DNA of 64,000 nt from Desertivibrio insolitus (GTDB lineage Bacteria > Actinomycetota > Actinomycetes > Actinomycetales > Microbacteriaceae), in NCBI RefSeq assembly GCF_017355965.1, contig NZ_JAFIQW010000002.1:455170-519169 (forward strand), read 5' to 3'. Below are positions 28,777-37,938 of the stretch, piece by piece (position 1 is the first letter of the stretch; every line of letters starts with the position of its first letter). The notes beneath the pieces are model-generated. The model was not told the origin of the DNA and searched no databases. It saw only the letters and a list, made by a program, of their open reading frames with translations. The translations under genes were made by a program, and so were the position numbers.

Positions 28777-28807
28777 TAGGGTTTTTACGGCCGGACCGCG
28801 TCCGGCC
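28777..28807 (+). promoter_or_regulatory. serA promoter and 5' stem-loop
   Basis: -10 TAGGGT at 28777-28782 predicts a start near 28789. The first transcribed bases form a perfect 8-bp stem, GGCCGGAC with GTCCGGCC around CGC (28789-28807), about 30 bases before the serA start. It may protect the 5' end; no known serine riboswitch fold is apparent. Confidence 0.5.
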
Positions 28808-28837
28808 AGACCCGCCGGCCCAGCAGAGGAACATCCC

Positions 28838-30430
28838 GTGGCAAAGCCGATCGTGCTGATCGCAGAAGAACTGTCCCCGGCCACCGTCGAGGCTCTCGGC
28901 CCCGACTTCGACGTGCGCAACGTCGACGGCACCGACCGCGCGGCGCTGCTGTCCGCGCTCGACGGAGCGGACGCCGTGCTCATCCGCTCCGCGACCAAGA
29001 TGGATGCGGAGGCGATCGCGGCGACGAAGACCCTCAAGGTCATCGCCCGCGCCGGCGTCGGCCTCGACAACGTCGACGTCAAGGCCGCGACCGCAGCCGG
29101 TGTCATGGTCGTCAACGCGCCGACGTCGAACATCGTCAGCGCCGCCGAGCTCGCGATCGGCCACCTGCTGAGCCTCGCACGCTTCATCCCCGACGCCAAC
29201 GCCTCGCTGAAGGCGGGGGAGTGGAAGCGCTCCAAGTTCACGGGCGTCGAGCTCTACGACAAGACGATCGGCATCGTCGGCCTCGGCCGCATCGGCGCCC
29301 TCGTCGCCCAGCGCCTGTCGGGCTTCGACGCCCGCATCATCGGCTACGACCCCTACGTCTCGCCGGCGCGCGCCCAGCAGCTCGGCGTCACCCTGGCGAG
29401 CCTCGACGAGGTGATGGAGCAGTCGGACTTCATTACGATCCACATCCCCAAGACCCCGGAGACGACCGGCCTCATCGGCGCCGACGAGTTCGCCAAGGCC
29501 AAGCCGACTCTCCGCATCGTCAACGCCAGCCGCGGCGGGATCATCGACGAGCAGGCGCTCTTCGACGCGCTCTCCACCGGCCGCATCGCGGGTGCCGGTC
29601 TCGACGTCTTCACCAAGGAGCCGCCGACCGACTCGCCGCTGCTCGGCCTGCCGAACATCCAGCTCACGCCGCATCTCGGCGCCTCGACCGAGGAGGCCCA
29701 GGAGAAGGCCGGCATCGCCGTCGCCCGCTCCGTGCGCCTCGCCCTCTCGGGCGAGCTCGTGCCCGACGCGGTCAACGTCGCGGGCGGCGTCATCGACGAG
29801 TACGTGCGCCCCGGCATCCCGCTCATCGAGAAGCTCGGCCAGGTCTTCGCCGGCCTCGCCGACAGCCCGCTCGTCTCGATCGACGTCGAGGTGCGCGGCG
29901 AGCTGCAGCAGTACGACGTCAGCGTGCTCAAGCTCGCGGCGCTCAAGGGCATCTTCTCGCGGATCGTCGACGAGCAGGTCAGCTACGTCAACGCCCCGCT
30001 GATCGCCGAGCAGCGCGGCGTCGAGGTGCGCCTGCTGACGGATGCCTCGAGCGACGAGTACCGCAACCTGCTCACCATCAGCGGCGCCCTCTCCGACGGC
30101 AGCCAGATCTCGGTCTCCGGCACGCTGACCGGCCCGAAGCAGGTCGAGAAGATCGTCGGCATCAACGGCTACGACGTCGAGGTGCCGCTCGCCGAGCACC
30201 TGATCGTCATGGTCTACACCGACCGCCCGGGCATCGTCGCGGTGTACGGCAAGGAGTTCGGCGAGGCCGGCATCAACATCGCGGGCATGCAGATCGCCCG
30301 GCGCACCGCGGGCGGCCAGGCGCTCAGCGTGCTGACCGTCGACTCCCCGGTGCCCGACCACGTGCTCGAGACGGTGCGCGCGAGCATCCAGGCCTCGCTC
30401 ATGCGCGAGATCGACGTCGAGCTCGACTGA
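28838..30430 (+). CDS. serA: D-3-phosphoglycerate dehydrogenase
   Basis: First step of serine synthesis: NAD-dependent oxidation of 3-phosphoglycerate. 530 residues, the long actinobacterial form. Order: substrate-binding part, NAD domain with VGLGRIGALVAQRL (~148-161), catalytic Arg/Glu/His region (NASRGGIIDE, TPHLGAST), an intervening allosteric-substrate-binding domain (~315-450), and a C-terminal ACT domain (~457-530; DRPGIVAVYGKEFGEAGINIAGMQ) for serine feedback. GTG 28838 follows AGAGGAACATCCC. Own promoter and terminator, so monocistronic. Confidence 0.95.
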   Translation: MAKPIVLIAEELSPATVEALGPDFDVRNVDGTDRAALLSALDGADAVLIRSATKMDAEAIAATKTLKVIARAGVGLDNVDVKAATAAGVMVVNAPTSNIVSAAELAIGHLLSLARFIPDANASLKAGEWKRSKFTGVELYDKTIGIVGLGRIGALVAQRLSGFDARIIGYDPYVSPARAQQLGVTLASLDEVMEQSDFITIHIPKTPETTGLIGADEFAKAKPTLRIVNASRGGIIDEQALFDALSTGRIAGAGLDVFTKEPPTDSPLLGLPNIQLTPHLGASTEEAQEKAGIAVARSVRLALSGELVPDAVNVAGGVIDEYVRPGIPLIEKLGQVFAGLADSPLVSIDVEVRGELQQYDVSVLKLAALKGIFSRIVDEQVSYVNAPLIAEQRGVEVRLLTDASSDEYRNLLTISGALSDGSQISVSGTLTGPKQVEKIVGINGYDVEVPLAEHLIVMVYTDRPGIVAVYGKEFGEAGINIAGMQIARRTAGGQALSVLTVDSPVPDHVLETVRASIQASLMREIDVELD

Positions 30431-30444
30431 GCCCAGAGACGACG

Positions 30445-30474
30445 AAGGGCACGGTCCGTGAGGACCGTGCCCTT
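30445..30474 (+). terminator. serA terminator
   Basis: Perfect 13-bp stem, AAGGGCACGGTCC with its reverse complement around GTGA, followed by TCTCGTT, 14 bases after the serA stop. Confidence 0.85.
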
Positions 30475-30578
30475 TCTCGTTCCCGCTGCACCGCGATCAG
30501 GATGCGCAGCTGTTCGCCGGATGCGCAGCAGTTACCGCGCAGCTCGCGAACAACTGCGCACGCCGGCGGCGCCGATGC

Positions 30579-30827
30579 TCAGAGCGGGTCGACGTCCGAG
30601 CTGCGGCGGGTGATGCGGTTGCCGTTGGCGTCGTAGCCCGTGCGGGTCTCGCTCACCGCGCTGCGGCGGCGGAGCACGAGGATGATGCCGAGGATCGTGA
30701 CGAGCGCGCCGGCGATCATGAGGATGATGCCGATGGTGTCGAGGTCCGCCCACGACACCTCGACGTTGAGGGCGTAGGTGAGGATCGCGCCGAGGGCGAT
30801 CAGGAAGATTCCGAAGCCGATGCTCAT
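30579..30827 (-). CDS. small membrane protein, DUF6458-like
   Basis: 82 residues: two helices (~3-20 and ~28-52) starting [15 protein letters not shown], then a basic tail with [15 protein letters not shown]. This fits the actinobacterial DUF6458 family of unknown function. The ATG at 30827 gives the usual family N-terminus; GTG 30836 is three codons earlier and lies four bases after AGGAG, so it may be the real start. It converges on serA, sharing the region of its terminator, and is divergent from leuB. Confidence 0.72.
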   Translation of the reverse strand: MSIGFGIFLIALGAILTYALNVEVSWADLDTIGIILMIAGALVTILGIILVLRRRSAVSETRTGYDANGNRITRRSSDVDPL

Positions 30828-30929
30828 GTTCGGCACGTTACTCCTAGTTCTCCAGCGCGCATTCGGCGGACACTCAGCATCGGCCGCGGCGATACGCTGG
30901 TGCCCTCGACATTCCAGGACGGAGAACGG

Positions 30930-31982
30930 ATGCCACGCACGATCAGCCTCGCCGTGATCTCGGGCGACGGCATCGGGCCCGAGGTCATCCGGGAGGCCAT
31001 GGGCGTGCTGCGCGCGGCCGTCCCCGATGACGTCACGATCGACGCGACCGAGTACCTGCTGGGCGCGGGCCGCTACCTCGAGACGGGGCAGATCCTGCCC
31101 GACGAGGAGCTCGAGGCCATCAAGCAGCACGACGCGATCCTGCTCGGCGCGGTCGGCGGCGACCCGCGCGATCCCCGCCTCGCCGGCGGCCTCATCGAGC
31201 GCGGCCTGCTGCTGCGCCTGCGCTTCGCCCTCGACCACTACGTGAACCTCCGCCCGACCCGCCTGTTCGACGGTGTCGGCTCCCCGCTCGCCGCGCCCGG
31301 CGACGTCGACTTCGTCGTCGTGCGCGAGGGGACGGAGGGCCCCTACGTCGGCAACGGCGGCGCCATCCGCGTCGGCACGCCCGAGGAGGTCGCCAACGAG
31401 GTCAGCGTCAACACCGCGTTCGGAATCGAGCGGGTCGTGCGCTTCGCGTTCGAGACCGCGTCGAAGCGTGCCCGCAAGAAGCTGACCCTCGTGCACAAGA
31501 CGAACGTGCTCACCTTTGCCGGCGGGCTCTGGCAGCGCACCGTCGACCGCGTCGCCGCCGAGTTCCCCGACGTCTCGGTCGACTACCTGCACGTCGACGC
31601 CGCGACGATCTTCCTGGTCACCGATCCTGGTAGGTTCGACACGATCGTCACCGACAACCTCTTCGGCGACATCCTCACCGACCTGGCGGCCGCGATCGGC
31701 GGCGGCATCGGTCTCGGCGCCTCGGGCAACATCAATCCCGACGGCCGCTTCCCCTCGATGTTCGAGCCGGTGCACGGCTCCGCTCCCGACATCGCCGGCC
31801 AGCAGAAGGCAGACCCCACCGCCGCGATCCTCTCGATCGCCCTGCTGCTCGATCACCTCGGCCTGACGGATGCCTCGGCCTCCGTCACCCGCGCAGTCGC
31901 CGCCGACCTCGCCGCCCGCGCCGGGCAGACCCGGACGACGGCCGAGATCGGCGCCGCCATCACCGCGGCCCTCACGAACTAG
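30930..31982 (+). CDS. leuB: 3-isopropylmalate dehydrogenase
   Basis: Leucine synthesis: NAD-dependent oxidative decarboxylation of 3-isopropylmalate. 350 residues. Family landmarks are GDGIGPEV (~11-18), the substrate arginines of [14 protein letters not shown] (~91-104), VREGTEGPY, the catalytic lysine in HKTNVL (~188), and the metal aspartates in [12 protein letters not shown] (~244-255). Ribosome site GGACGGAG six bases before the ATG; -10 TACGCT at 30893-30898 gives a short leader. ilvE follows after 11 bases. Confidence 0.95.
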   Translation: MPRTISLAVISGDGIGPEVIREAMGVLRAAVPDDVTIDATEYLLGAGRYLETGQILPDEELEAIKQHDAILLGAVGGDPRDPRLAGGLIERGLLLRLRFALDHYVNLRPTRLFDGVGSPLAAPGDVDFVVVREGTEGPYVGNGGAIRVGTPEEVANEVSVNTAFGIERVVRFAFETASKRARKKLTLVHKTNVLTFAGGLWQRTVDRVAAEFPDVSVDYLHVDAATIFLVTDPGRFDTIVTDNLFGDILTDLAAAIGGGIGLGASGNINPDGRFPSMFEPVHGSAPDIAGQQKADPTAAILSIALLLDHLGLTDASASVTRAVAADLAARAGQTRTTAEIGAAITAALTN

Positions 31983-31993
31983 AAGGACACCCC

Positions 31994-33085
31994 ATGACGA
32001 GCACCGCCTTCCCGCTCACCTTCTCCCACACCCCCTCCCCGGCGGCGCGCGCCGAGGCCGAGCGCGAGGCGATCCTCGCCAACCCCGGCTTCGGCAAGCA
32101 CTTCACCGACCACATGGTCCAGATCGAGTGGACGCTCGAGGGCGGCTGGCACGACGCCGCCGTCGTGCCGTACGGTCCGCTGTCGCTCGACCCCGCGGCA
32201 TCCGTGCTGCATTACGCGCAGGAGATTTTCGAGGGGCTCAAGGCCTACCGGCACGCCGACGGCTCGATCTGGAGCTTCCGTCCCGAGGCCAACGGCGCCC
32301 GCCTGCAGCGCTCCGCCCGCCGCATGGCGCTGCCGGAGCTCTCGGTCGAGGATTTCGTCGAGTCGCTCAAGCAACTCATCCGCGTGGACGGCGAGTGGGT
32401 GCCCTCGGCCCCCGACACGAGCCTCTACCTCAGGCCGTTCATGATCGCGACCGAGGTGTTCCTCGGCGTGCGCGCGGCGCAGAAGGTCGGCTACTACGTC
32501 ATCGCGAGCCCCGCGGGCTCGTACTTCGCAGGCGGCGTGAAGCCGGTGAAGATCTGGCTGTCGACGAACTACAACCGCGCGGGCAAGGGCGGCACGGGCG
32601 CGGCGAAGACCGGCGGCAACTACGCCGCGAGCCTGCTGCCGCAGGCGGAGGCCTACGAGCAGGGCTGCGACCAGGTGCTGTTCCTCTCCGACGGGTTCCT
32701 CGAGGAGCTCGGCGGAATGAACATCGTGCTCGTGAAGAAGGACGGCACGCTGCTCACCCCGGCCTCGGAGTCGATCCTCGAGGGCATCACGCGCGACAGC
32801 GTGCTGCAGCTCGCCGAGGACCGCGGCCACCGCGTGGAGCGCCGGCCGATCTCGCTGCAGGAGTGGCGCGAGGGGGCCGCATCCGGCGACATCGTCGAGG
32901 CCTTCGCGTGCGGCACCGCCGCCGTGATCACCCCCATCGCGCTGCTCAAGGGCGAGGACTTCGAGATCGGCTCCGCGGATGCCGAAGCCGGCGAGCTCAC
33001 GATGTCGCTCCGCAAGGAGCTCACCGACATCCAGTACGGCCGCATCGCCGACCCGCACGGCTGGATGACGAGGCTCGACGCATGA
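31994..33085 (+). CDS. ilvE: branched-chain amino acid aminotransferase
   Basis: PLP enzyme for the last step of valine, leucine and isoleucine synthesis. 363 residues, fold type IV, group II BCAT. HYAQEIFEGLKAY (~72-84) and NYNRAGKGGTGAAKTGGNYAASLLPQ (from ~192) are diagnostic; the PLP lysine is in the latter segment. The C-terminus holds the cofactor-phosphate loop EAFACGTAAVITPI. The ATG follows an AAGGAC ribosome site. It overlaps the next gene by four bases (ATGA), so it is in the leuB-ilvE-FAH operon. Confidence 0.95.
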   Translation: MTSTAFPLTFSHTPSPAARAEAEREAILANPGFGKHFTDHMVQIEWTLEGGWHDAAVVPYGPLSLDPAASVLHYAQEIFEGLKAYRHADGSIWSFRPEANGARLQRSARRMALPELSVEDFVESLKQLIRVDGEWVPSAPDTSLYLRPFMIATEVFLGVRAAQKVGYYVIASPAGSYFAGGVKPVKIWLSTNYNRAGKGGTGAAKTGGNYAASLLPQAEAYEQGCDQVLFLSDGFLEELGGMNIVLVKKDGTLLTPASESILEGITRDSVLQLAEDRGHRVERRPISLQEWREGAASGDIVEAFACGTAAVITPIALLKGEDFEIGSADAEAGELTMSLRKELTDIQYGRIADPHGWMTRLDA

Positions 33086-33834
33086 AGATCGCCCGTTTCA
33101 GCCATGACGGCGTCCTGCGCTTCGGCGTGCTCGACGAGGACGAGCAGGAGCTCGTCGTCCTGACCGGCGACCCCATGTTCGCTGGCTACGACACGACCGG
33201 CGACCGCGTGCCGCTCTCGGAGGCGAAGCTGCTCTCGCCGGTGCTGCCCCGCTCCAAGGTCGTCGGCGCCGCGTACAACTACGGCGAGCCGACGGATGCC
33301 ACGGGCGACCCGTTCCTCTTCCTCAAGCCGAACACGTCGGTCATCGGCCCCGGCGACCCGATCGTGCTGCCCCCGGGCGTCGGCCCGATCTGGATCGAGG
33401 CTGAGCTCGCCGTCGTCATCGGCCGCATCGCCAAGCAGGTCAACGTGGGCAACGCGCTCGACTACGTCTTCGGCTACACGGCCGCGAACGACGTGACCGC
33501 CATCGAGCTGATGAAGGACCGCGTACCGCAGGCGAAGGGGTACGACACCTTCACCCCGCTCGGACCCTTCATCGAGACCGATCTCGACCCGGAGGACGTC
33601 GACCTCGTCGGCCGCGTCGACGGGGAGGAGCGGCAGACGGGCAACACCTCGCAGCTGATCCACTCGGCGGCCGAGCTCGTCGCCTTCGCGAGCACCATCT
33701 GGACGCTGCTGCCCGGCGACGTGATCCTGACCGGCACCCCTGGCGGCAACCGCGTGATCGAGTCCGGCCAGAGCGTCGAGGTCGAGGTCGCGGGCATCGG
33801 CGTCCTTCGCAACCCCGCGATCGCCCGCCCGTAG
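33082..33834 (+). CDS. fumarylacetoacetate hydrolase (FAH) family protein
   Basis: 250 residues. An N-terminal cap of ~60 residues (DUF2437-like: [19 protein letters not shown]) precedes an FAH barrel (~63-247). Metal ligands appear as [11 protein letters not shown] (two Glu, ~110-115) and YTAANDVT (Asp ~142); ILTGTPGG is the family C-terminal motif. Family members hydrolyse or decarboxylate 2-oxo and beta-keto acids (oxaloacetate, acylpyruvates). The substrate is unknown. Genes like this are commonly coupled to leuB-ilvE or gltX in actinobacteria; a clean-up role is a guess. Confidence 0.85.
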   Translation: MKIARFSHDGVLRFGVLDEDEQELVVLTGDPMFAGYDTTGDRVPLSEAKLLSPVLPRSKVVGAAYNYGEPTDATGDPFLFLKPNTSVIGPGDPIVLPPGVGPIWIEAELAVVIGRIAKQVNVGNALDYVFGYTAANDVTAIELMKDRVPQAKGYDTFTPLGPFIETDLDPEDVDLVGRVDGEERQTGNTSQLIHSAAELVAFASTIWTLLPGDVILTGTPGGNRVIESGQSVEVEVAGIGVLRNPAIARP

Positions 33835-33886
33835 CCGGGCAGCGGCGCCGCACTCGGCGGTCGAGCGGCGCCGTGCCTCAGCCGAC

Positions 33887-33923
33887 GGTCGAGTGGCGGA
33901 GCGCAGCGGCGCGTATCGAGACC
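33887..33923. repeat. palindromic intergenic repeat, copy 2
   Basis: GGTCGAGTGGCGGAGCGCAG followed by CGGCGCGTATCGAGACC: same outer arms as the copy at 10561, with a changed centre. A truncated half (GGTCGAG) lies just upstream at 33859-33865, and AGCGGCGCCG is directly repeated around it. Confidence 0.7.
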
Positions 33924-33968
33924 CTCGCGCCCGCTTTTGGCGGCACCGGCCCCTCCATCCCCGCTCAC

Positions 33969-33974
33969 TAGAAT
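33969..33974 (+). promoter_or_regulatory. -10 element TAGAAT, leaderless gltX promoter
   Basis: TAGAAT ends eight bases before the gltX ATG; no ribosome site is present. An in-frame GTG two codons upstream is too close to the -10 to be the start. Confidence 0.7.
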
Positions 33975-33982
33975 CGGTGCCG

Positions 33983-35473
33983 ATGTCTGCTCCCTTCTCC
34001 ACCGCCAGCGGCGCCGACGTGCGCGTGCGTTTCTGCCCCTCGCCGACCGGCACCCCGCACGTCGGGCTCATCCGCACGGCCCTGTTCAACTGGGCCTACG
34101 CCCGGCACACCGGCGGCAAGCTCGTGTTCCGCATCGAGGACACCGACGCCGCGCGCGACAGCGAGGAGAGCTACCAGCAGATCCTCGACGGCCTGCGCTG
34201 GCTGCACATCGACTGGGACGAGGGCATCGACGTCGGCGGCCCGCACGGCCCGTACCGGCAGTCGCAGCGCGGGGAGATCTACCTCGACATGATCGAGCGG
34301 CTCAAGGCATCCGGGCACCTCTACGAGTCCTTCGCGACGGCGGAGGAGATCGAGGCCCGGAACATCGCCAACGGCCGCGACCCGAAGCAGGGCTACGACA
34401 ACTTCGAGCGCGACCTGACGGATGCCGAGCGCGAGGCGTTCCGCGCCGAGGGGCGCCAGCCGGCGCTGCGGCTGCGGGTGCCCGACACCGACCTCAGCTT
34501 CGACGACCTCGTGCGCGGTCCGATCACGTTCCCCGCTGGCTCGTTCACCGACTTCGTGGTGGTGCGACCGAACGGCGCTCCGCTGTACACGTTCGTGAAC
34601 CCGGTCGACGACGCGCTGATGGGCATCACGCACGTGCTGCGCGGCGAGGACCTGCTCTCGTCGACCCCACGTCAGATCGCGCTCTACACGGCGCTGATCG
34701 AGATCGGCGTCACCGACGTGATCCCGCGCTTCGGGCACCTGCCGTACGTGATGGGGGAGGGCAACAAGAAGCTCTCCAAGCGCGACCCCGAGTCGAATCT
34801 CTTCCACCACCGCGACCGCGGCTTCGTGCCCGAGGGGCTCGTCAACTACCTCGCGCTGCTCGGCTGGTCGCTCAGCCACGACCGCGACGTCTTCACCACC
34901 GACGAGATGGTCGCCGCGTTCGACGTCGTCGACGTGAACCCCAACCCCGCCCGCTTCGACCTGAAGAAGGCCGAAGCGATTAACGGCGACCACGTCCGCC
35001 GGCTCGATCCCGCCGACTTCGCCCAGCGCCTGCTGCCCTACCTCGACGGACTCGTCAGCGACCCGCTCGACCCGGAGGAGGAGGTGCGCCTCACCAAGGC
35101 CGCGCCGCTCATCCAGGAGCGCATCGGCCTGCTCGGCGAGGCGCGCGGCATGCTCGCGTTCCTCTTCACCGACGACCTCGACCTCACCTACGACGAGGAC
35201 GCCCTGAAGGCGCTCGCCGCGGACGCGAAGACCGTGCTCGCGGCCTCCGTCACGGCCCTCGAGCCAGTCGTCGAGTGGAACGCCGAGAACATCGAGGCAG
35301 CCCTGCGCAAGGCCCTCGTCGAGGACCTCGGACTGAAGCCGCGCGTCGCGTTCGGTCCCGTGCGCACCGCCGTGAGCGGCCGCCGTGTGAGCCCGCCGCT
35401 CTTCGAGTCGATGGAGATCCTCGGGATGACCTCGTCGCTCGCCCGCATCGCGCGGCTCGAGAGCGAGCTCTAG
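33983..35473 (+). CDS. gltX: glutamyl-tRNA synthetase
   Basis: Class I aminoacyl-tRNA synthetase charging tRNA-Glu (and, in bacteria without GlnRS, tRNA-Gln for later amidation). 496 residues. The HIGH-like motif is PTGTPHVG (~21-28) and the KMSKS-like motif is KKLSKRD (~262-268); the helical anticodon-binding domain fills the C-terminal third. Both cognate tRNA types, Gln-CTG and Glu-CTC, are encoded within the next 8.3 kb. Convergent with the next gene, nine bases apart. Confidence 0.95.
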   Translation: MSAPFSTASGADVRVRFCPSPTGTPHVGLIRTALFNWAYARHTGGKLVFRIEDTDAARDSEESYQQILDGLRWLHIDWDEGIDVGGPHGPYRQSQRGEIYLDMIERLKASGHLYESFATAEEIEARNIANGRDPKQGYDNFERDLTDAEREAFRAEGRQPALRLRVPDTDLSFDDLVRGPITFPAGSFTDFVVVRPNGAPLYTFVNPVDDALMGITHVLRGEDLLSSTPRQIALYTALIEIGVTDVIPRFGHLPYVMGEGNKKLSKRDPESNLFHHRDRGFVPEGLVNYLALLGWSLSHDRDVFTTDEMVAAFDVVDVNPNPARFDLKKAEAINGDHVRRLDPADFAQRLLPYLDGLVSDPLDPEEEVRLTKAAPLIQERIGLLGEARGMLAFLFTDDLDLTYDEDALKALAADAKTVLAASVTALEPVVEWNAENIEAALRKALVEDLGLKPRVAFGPVRTAVSGRRVSPPLFESMEILGMTSSLARIARLESEL

Positions 35474-35482
35474 CCGCCCGCG

Positions 35483-36421
35483 TCAGCCCTTCGGCTGCCG
35501 GAGCGCGGGCATCTCGCGCACGTTTCCCGTGCGCTTCGCGAGCGCCGTGATGCGCTGCCGGAGGAACCACCACGCGCCCGCGATCACGGCGAGCGAGAGC
35601 AGGAACATCACGACCCCGAGCCATCCGTCGCCGTCGTTCGAGGCGTACATGGTGTTGAGGTTGTGCCGAGCGCCCGTCGTGAGCACGAGGAACACGTGCA
35701 CGACCGTGAACGCGATGTAGTACCAGAGCACCCCGTTGTGCGCGAGGCGGGCGGCGCGGTCGCCGAGTACGCCGTTCGGGCGGGTCCACTTCGCGGGCCA
35801 GGCGGGGGAGAGGCGGAGGCCCGTGAGCAGTGCGAGCGGCCCGGCGACGAACACCGTGGCGAAGTACGACAGCTGCTGCAGGCTGTTGTAGTTCACCCAG
35901 CCGTCGTGCACCGGCCAGTCGAGCGAGAGGTACTGGATGCCCGCCGACAGGGCGTTGGGCACGACCTCCCAGCTCAGGGGCGCGATCCGCAGCCACTGTC
36001 CGGTCGCGAACAGGAGCACGAGGTAGGCGAGGCCGTTCAGCACGAACAGGGTGTCGACGACGAGATGCCACCAGGTGTGGATGCTGAGCCGCTTCGGGCT
36101 GCCCGAGAGACGGGGAAAACGCGCGGGGTCGCGGGTCCAGAAGGCCGGAGGGCGCTCCTTCGACCGGATGCGCAGTCCCGAGGTCACGATGAACAGCAGG
36201 AAGAACGAGTTGAGGAAGTGCGCCCAGTTGAGCCAGGGCGGGATGCCGACGGGCATTCCCTCCGGCGGCGGCAGCTCGCCGGGGTAGGCGGAGAAGAACC
36301 CGGCGAAGGCGGCGTCGGCGCGAACGGCACGGGCGAGGAGGACCGCCACGACGAGCAGCACGACGGCCGAGGGCACGAGCCAGAGGAGCGATCGCCGGAG
36401 TCGGACGGTCGGCTGAGGCAC
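35483..36421 (-). CDS. cytochrome b/b6-domain membrane protein
   Basis: 312 residues with about five helices. Histidine-bearing helices suggest haem b ligation: WAHFLNSFFLLFIVTSG (~63), IHTWWHLVVDTLFVLNG (~119) and LAHNGVLWYYIAFTVVHVFLVL (~225-246). It resembles the b-type cytochrome subunits of formate dehydrogenase, hydrogenase or thiosulfate reductase, but no partner catalytic subunit lies nearby. GTG 36421 is chosen: a minus-strand TAGGCT (36429-36434) ends seven bases before it. The frame remains open upstream through the tRNA-Gln gene, which argues against longer starts. Confidence 0.75.
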   Translation of the reverse strand: MPQPTVRLRRSLLWLVPSAVVLLVVAVLLARAVRADAAFAGFFSAYPGELPPPEGMPVGIPPWLNWAHFLNSFFLLFIVTSGLRIRSKERPPAFWTRDPARFPRLSGSPKRLSIHTWWHLVVDTLFVLNGLAYLVLLFATGQWLRIAPLSWEVVPNALSAGIQYLSLDWPVHDGWVNYNSLQQLSYFATVFVAGPLALLTGLRLSPAWPAKWTRPNGVLGDRAARLAHNGVLWYYIAFTVVHVFLVLTTGARHNLNTMYASNDGDGWLGVVMFLLSLAVIAGAWWFLRQRITALAKRTGNVREMPALRQPKG

Positions 36422-36559
36422 GGCCTCCAGCCTACTGACGTGCGCGCGAGGCGGCCGTCGTGGAGCGGTCGTCGGGCGTACGGATGACGGCGCGGTCACG
36501 AGCACCCCTTCGGATGCGGTATCGTTGTCCCTCGGTTCCGGCCTCGGCTGGAAGCCCCT

Positions 36560-36631
36560 TGGGGTATGGTGTAATTGGCAACACGGCTGATTCTGGTTCA
36601 GTTGTTCTTGGTTCGAGTCCAGGTACCCCAG
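36560..36631 (+). tRNA. tRNA-Gln (anticodon CTG)
   Basis: 72 bases without CCA. Acceptor TGGGGTA/TACCCCA, D-arm with AATTGGCA loop, anticodon stem GCTGA/TCAGT around TTCTGGT (anticodon 36593-36595), T-arm CTTGG TTCGAGT CCAGG, discriminator G. A -10 TATCGT at 36520-36525 and a terminator right after frame it as its own unit. Confidence 0.97.
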
Positions 36632-36638
36632 CTTCGAG

Positions 36639-36663
36639 AAGCCCCGTTTCGACGGGGCTTTTT
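36639..36663 (+). terminator. tRNA-Gln terminator
   Basis: AAGCCCCG pairs with CGGGGCTT around TTTCGA, ending in TTTTT: a classic intrinsic terminator. Confidence 0.92.
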
Positions 36664-36762
36664 CCATTCAGGCTCCGCGTTCGGCGCGCTCGCGCTTGCA
36701 TAAAAGATGACGACGGGGAAGTCCCCCGGGGCGAGTATTCCTCACGCCTACTCTTTCTGACC

Positions 36763-37083
36763 GTGAAACACATTTCGGTGGCCGAGAAGTCGCTGCTCGT
36801 GGGTGACGAGGCGGCCGACACGTTGATCGAGTACGCGGCGCTGCTGGGAAAGCTGAACTCGGCGGACAGCGTCCAGCTGAACGCCGTGGGAATCGACGGC
36901 GAAGAGGTGACCGCCTCGTTCCTGCTGAACAGCGGCAGCGTGTTCGTCGTCCAGAGCACGAACTCGACCCTGCCGGAACCCGACAACGACGCCGTCGTCG
37001 CGTACATGCGGGAGAAGCTGGACGGCTACCGCACTCCCGACCTCGAGGCCCTGAGCGAGGGTTTCGCCGCCGGCACCGACTGA
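36763..37083 (+). CDS. hypothetical protein
   Basis: 106 residues, family not recognised. Soluble, acidic, with KHISVAEKSLLVGDEAADTLIEYAALLGKL at the N-terminus (seen from 36763) and a beta-rich middle; no signal or membrane segment. GTG 36763 is chosen because TACTCT at 36749-36754 ends eight bases before it, the leaderless pattern. One base separates its stop from the next gene, so the two are probably co-expressed. They sit directly behind tRNA-Gln, a common site of variable small genes. Confidence 0.7.
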   Translation: MKHISVAEKSLLVGDEAADTLIEYAALLGKLNSADSVQLNAVGIDGEEVTASFLLNSGSVFVVQSTNSTLPEPDNDAVVAYMREKLDGYRTPDLEALSEGFAAGTD

Positions 37084-37084
37084 C

Positions 37085-37414
37085 GTGGGGACATTGACCT
37101 ACAACGGCTCGCGGGTGCATTTCGACGACCGGGTGCTCGCGCACCTGCACATCGTGATCATTCAGCAGTTCCGCCGCAACCAGAGCTTCGCGATGTCCTG
37201 GCGCGACGACGTCGCCGTGGGCAACGGGCGGAGCTCGATCTGGCTGCACCCCGGCTGCGAGCTCTCGTTCAAGTTCGCCGGCTCGCGGTTGCCCGCCATC
37301 AGCCAGAAGTGGCTCGCGCAGTTGAGTGCGAGCGCCGAGAGCGCGACCGGCCTCATCGTGACGAACGAGGACGGCTCGCTCGCCTACTCCGTCGGCAGCA
37401 ACCAGCCGTACTGA
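37085..37414 (+). CDS. DUF7882 family protein
   Basis: 109 residues. GTLTYNGSRVHFDDRVLAHL at the start and SWRDDVAVGNGRSSIWLHP in the middle fit a small actinobacterial family now labelled DUF7882 (often mis-annotated as ATP-dependent DNA ligase). Soluble, beta-rich; function unknown. GTG 37085 lies one base after the previous stop with no separate ribosome site, so translation is coupled. Confidence 0.78.
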   Translation: MGTLTYNGSRVHFDDRVLAHLHIVIIQQFRRNQSFAMSWRDDVAVGNGRSSIWLHPGCELSFKFAGSRLPAISQKWLAQLSASAESATGLIVTNEDGSLAYSVGSNQPY

Positions 37415-37538
37415 CGCCGCCCTCGGGCGAGGCGCGGCGCAGCGCTTCACGACGCGCCCGTGGCTGCGGCCCTCTTCACGCCGTCACTGGATAGCGTCCC
37501 CCTTCGGCTGCCACAGTGCGGCCGACGAGAGGATGACG

Positions 37539-37910
37539 ATGGAAACGGCTGCGATCACCGAGTGGACCTTCGTTCAGGAGGTTCCCGTTCCGGACGACGT
37601 GTCCGCGCTGCTCATCGAAGGGGAGACCGCCTGGACGGCCTTCAAGACCTTCCGGGACAGCGCGATCTTCACCAGTAAGCGGCTCATTGTGCGGGACGCG
37701 CAGGGGCTCACCGGCAAGAAGGTCGAGATCTACTCCCTGCCGTACTCGACGATCAACATGTGGTCGTCGGAGAACGCGGGCACGCTCGACATGAACGCCG
37801 AGCTCGAGATGTGGACGCGTGCCGGGCGGATCAAGATCAAGGTCGGCAGGGGAGCCGACATCCGGCGCATCGACCAGCTGATCGCACACGCGGTGCTGAC
37901 CTCGCGCTGA
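37539..37910 (+). CDS. bacterial PH-domain protein (bPH_1/YvlB-like)
   Basis: About 123 residues. DSAIFTSKRLIVRDAQGLTGKKVEIYSLPYSTINMWSSENAG is the typical bacterial PH_1 core, seen from ~37660; IKIKVGRGADIRRIDQLIAHAVL is its C-terminal helix. Soluble; function unknown. GAGAGG fits ATG 37539 better than the in-frame ATG two codons upstream. A -10 TAGCGT lies at 37492-37497. Stands alone between hypothetical genes and a convergent hydrolase. Confidence 0.8.
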   Translation: METAAITEWTFVQEVPVPDDVSALLIEGETAWTAFKTFRDSAIFTSKRLIVRDAQGLTGKKVEIYSLPYSTINMWSSENAGTLDMNAELEMWTRAGRIKIKVGRGADIRRIDQLIAHAVLTSR

Positions 37911-37938
37911 ACCAGGCCAGGCGGGGTCGCGCAGCGGA

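Noticed and set aside
28613-30361. Minus-strand frame extending the mutarotase gene across serA
   Set aside because: Only the last 149 codons match RbsD/FucU; the strong ribosome site before ATG 28612 marks the start. The rest is antisense to serA.
36422-36667. Longer start for the cytochrome b gene, running through tRNA-Gln
   Set aside because: Coding through the tRNA and its terminator on the opposite strand is implausible, and the leaderless signal before GTG 36421 explains the start.
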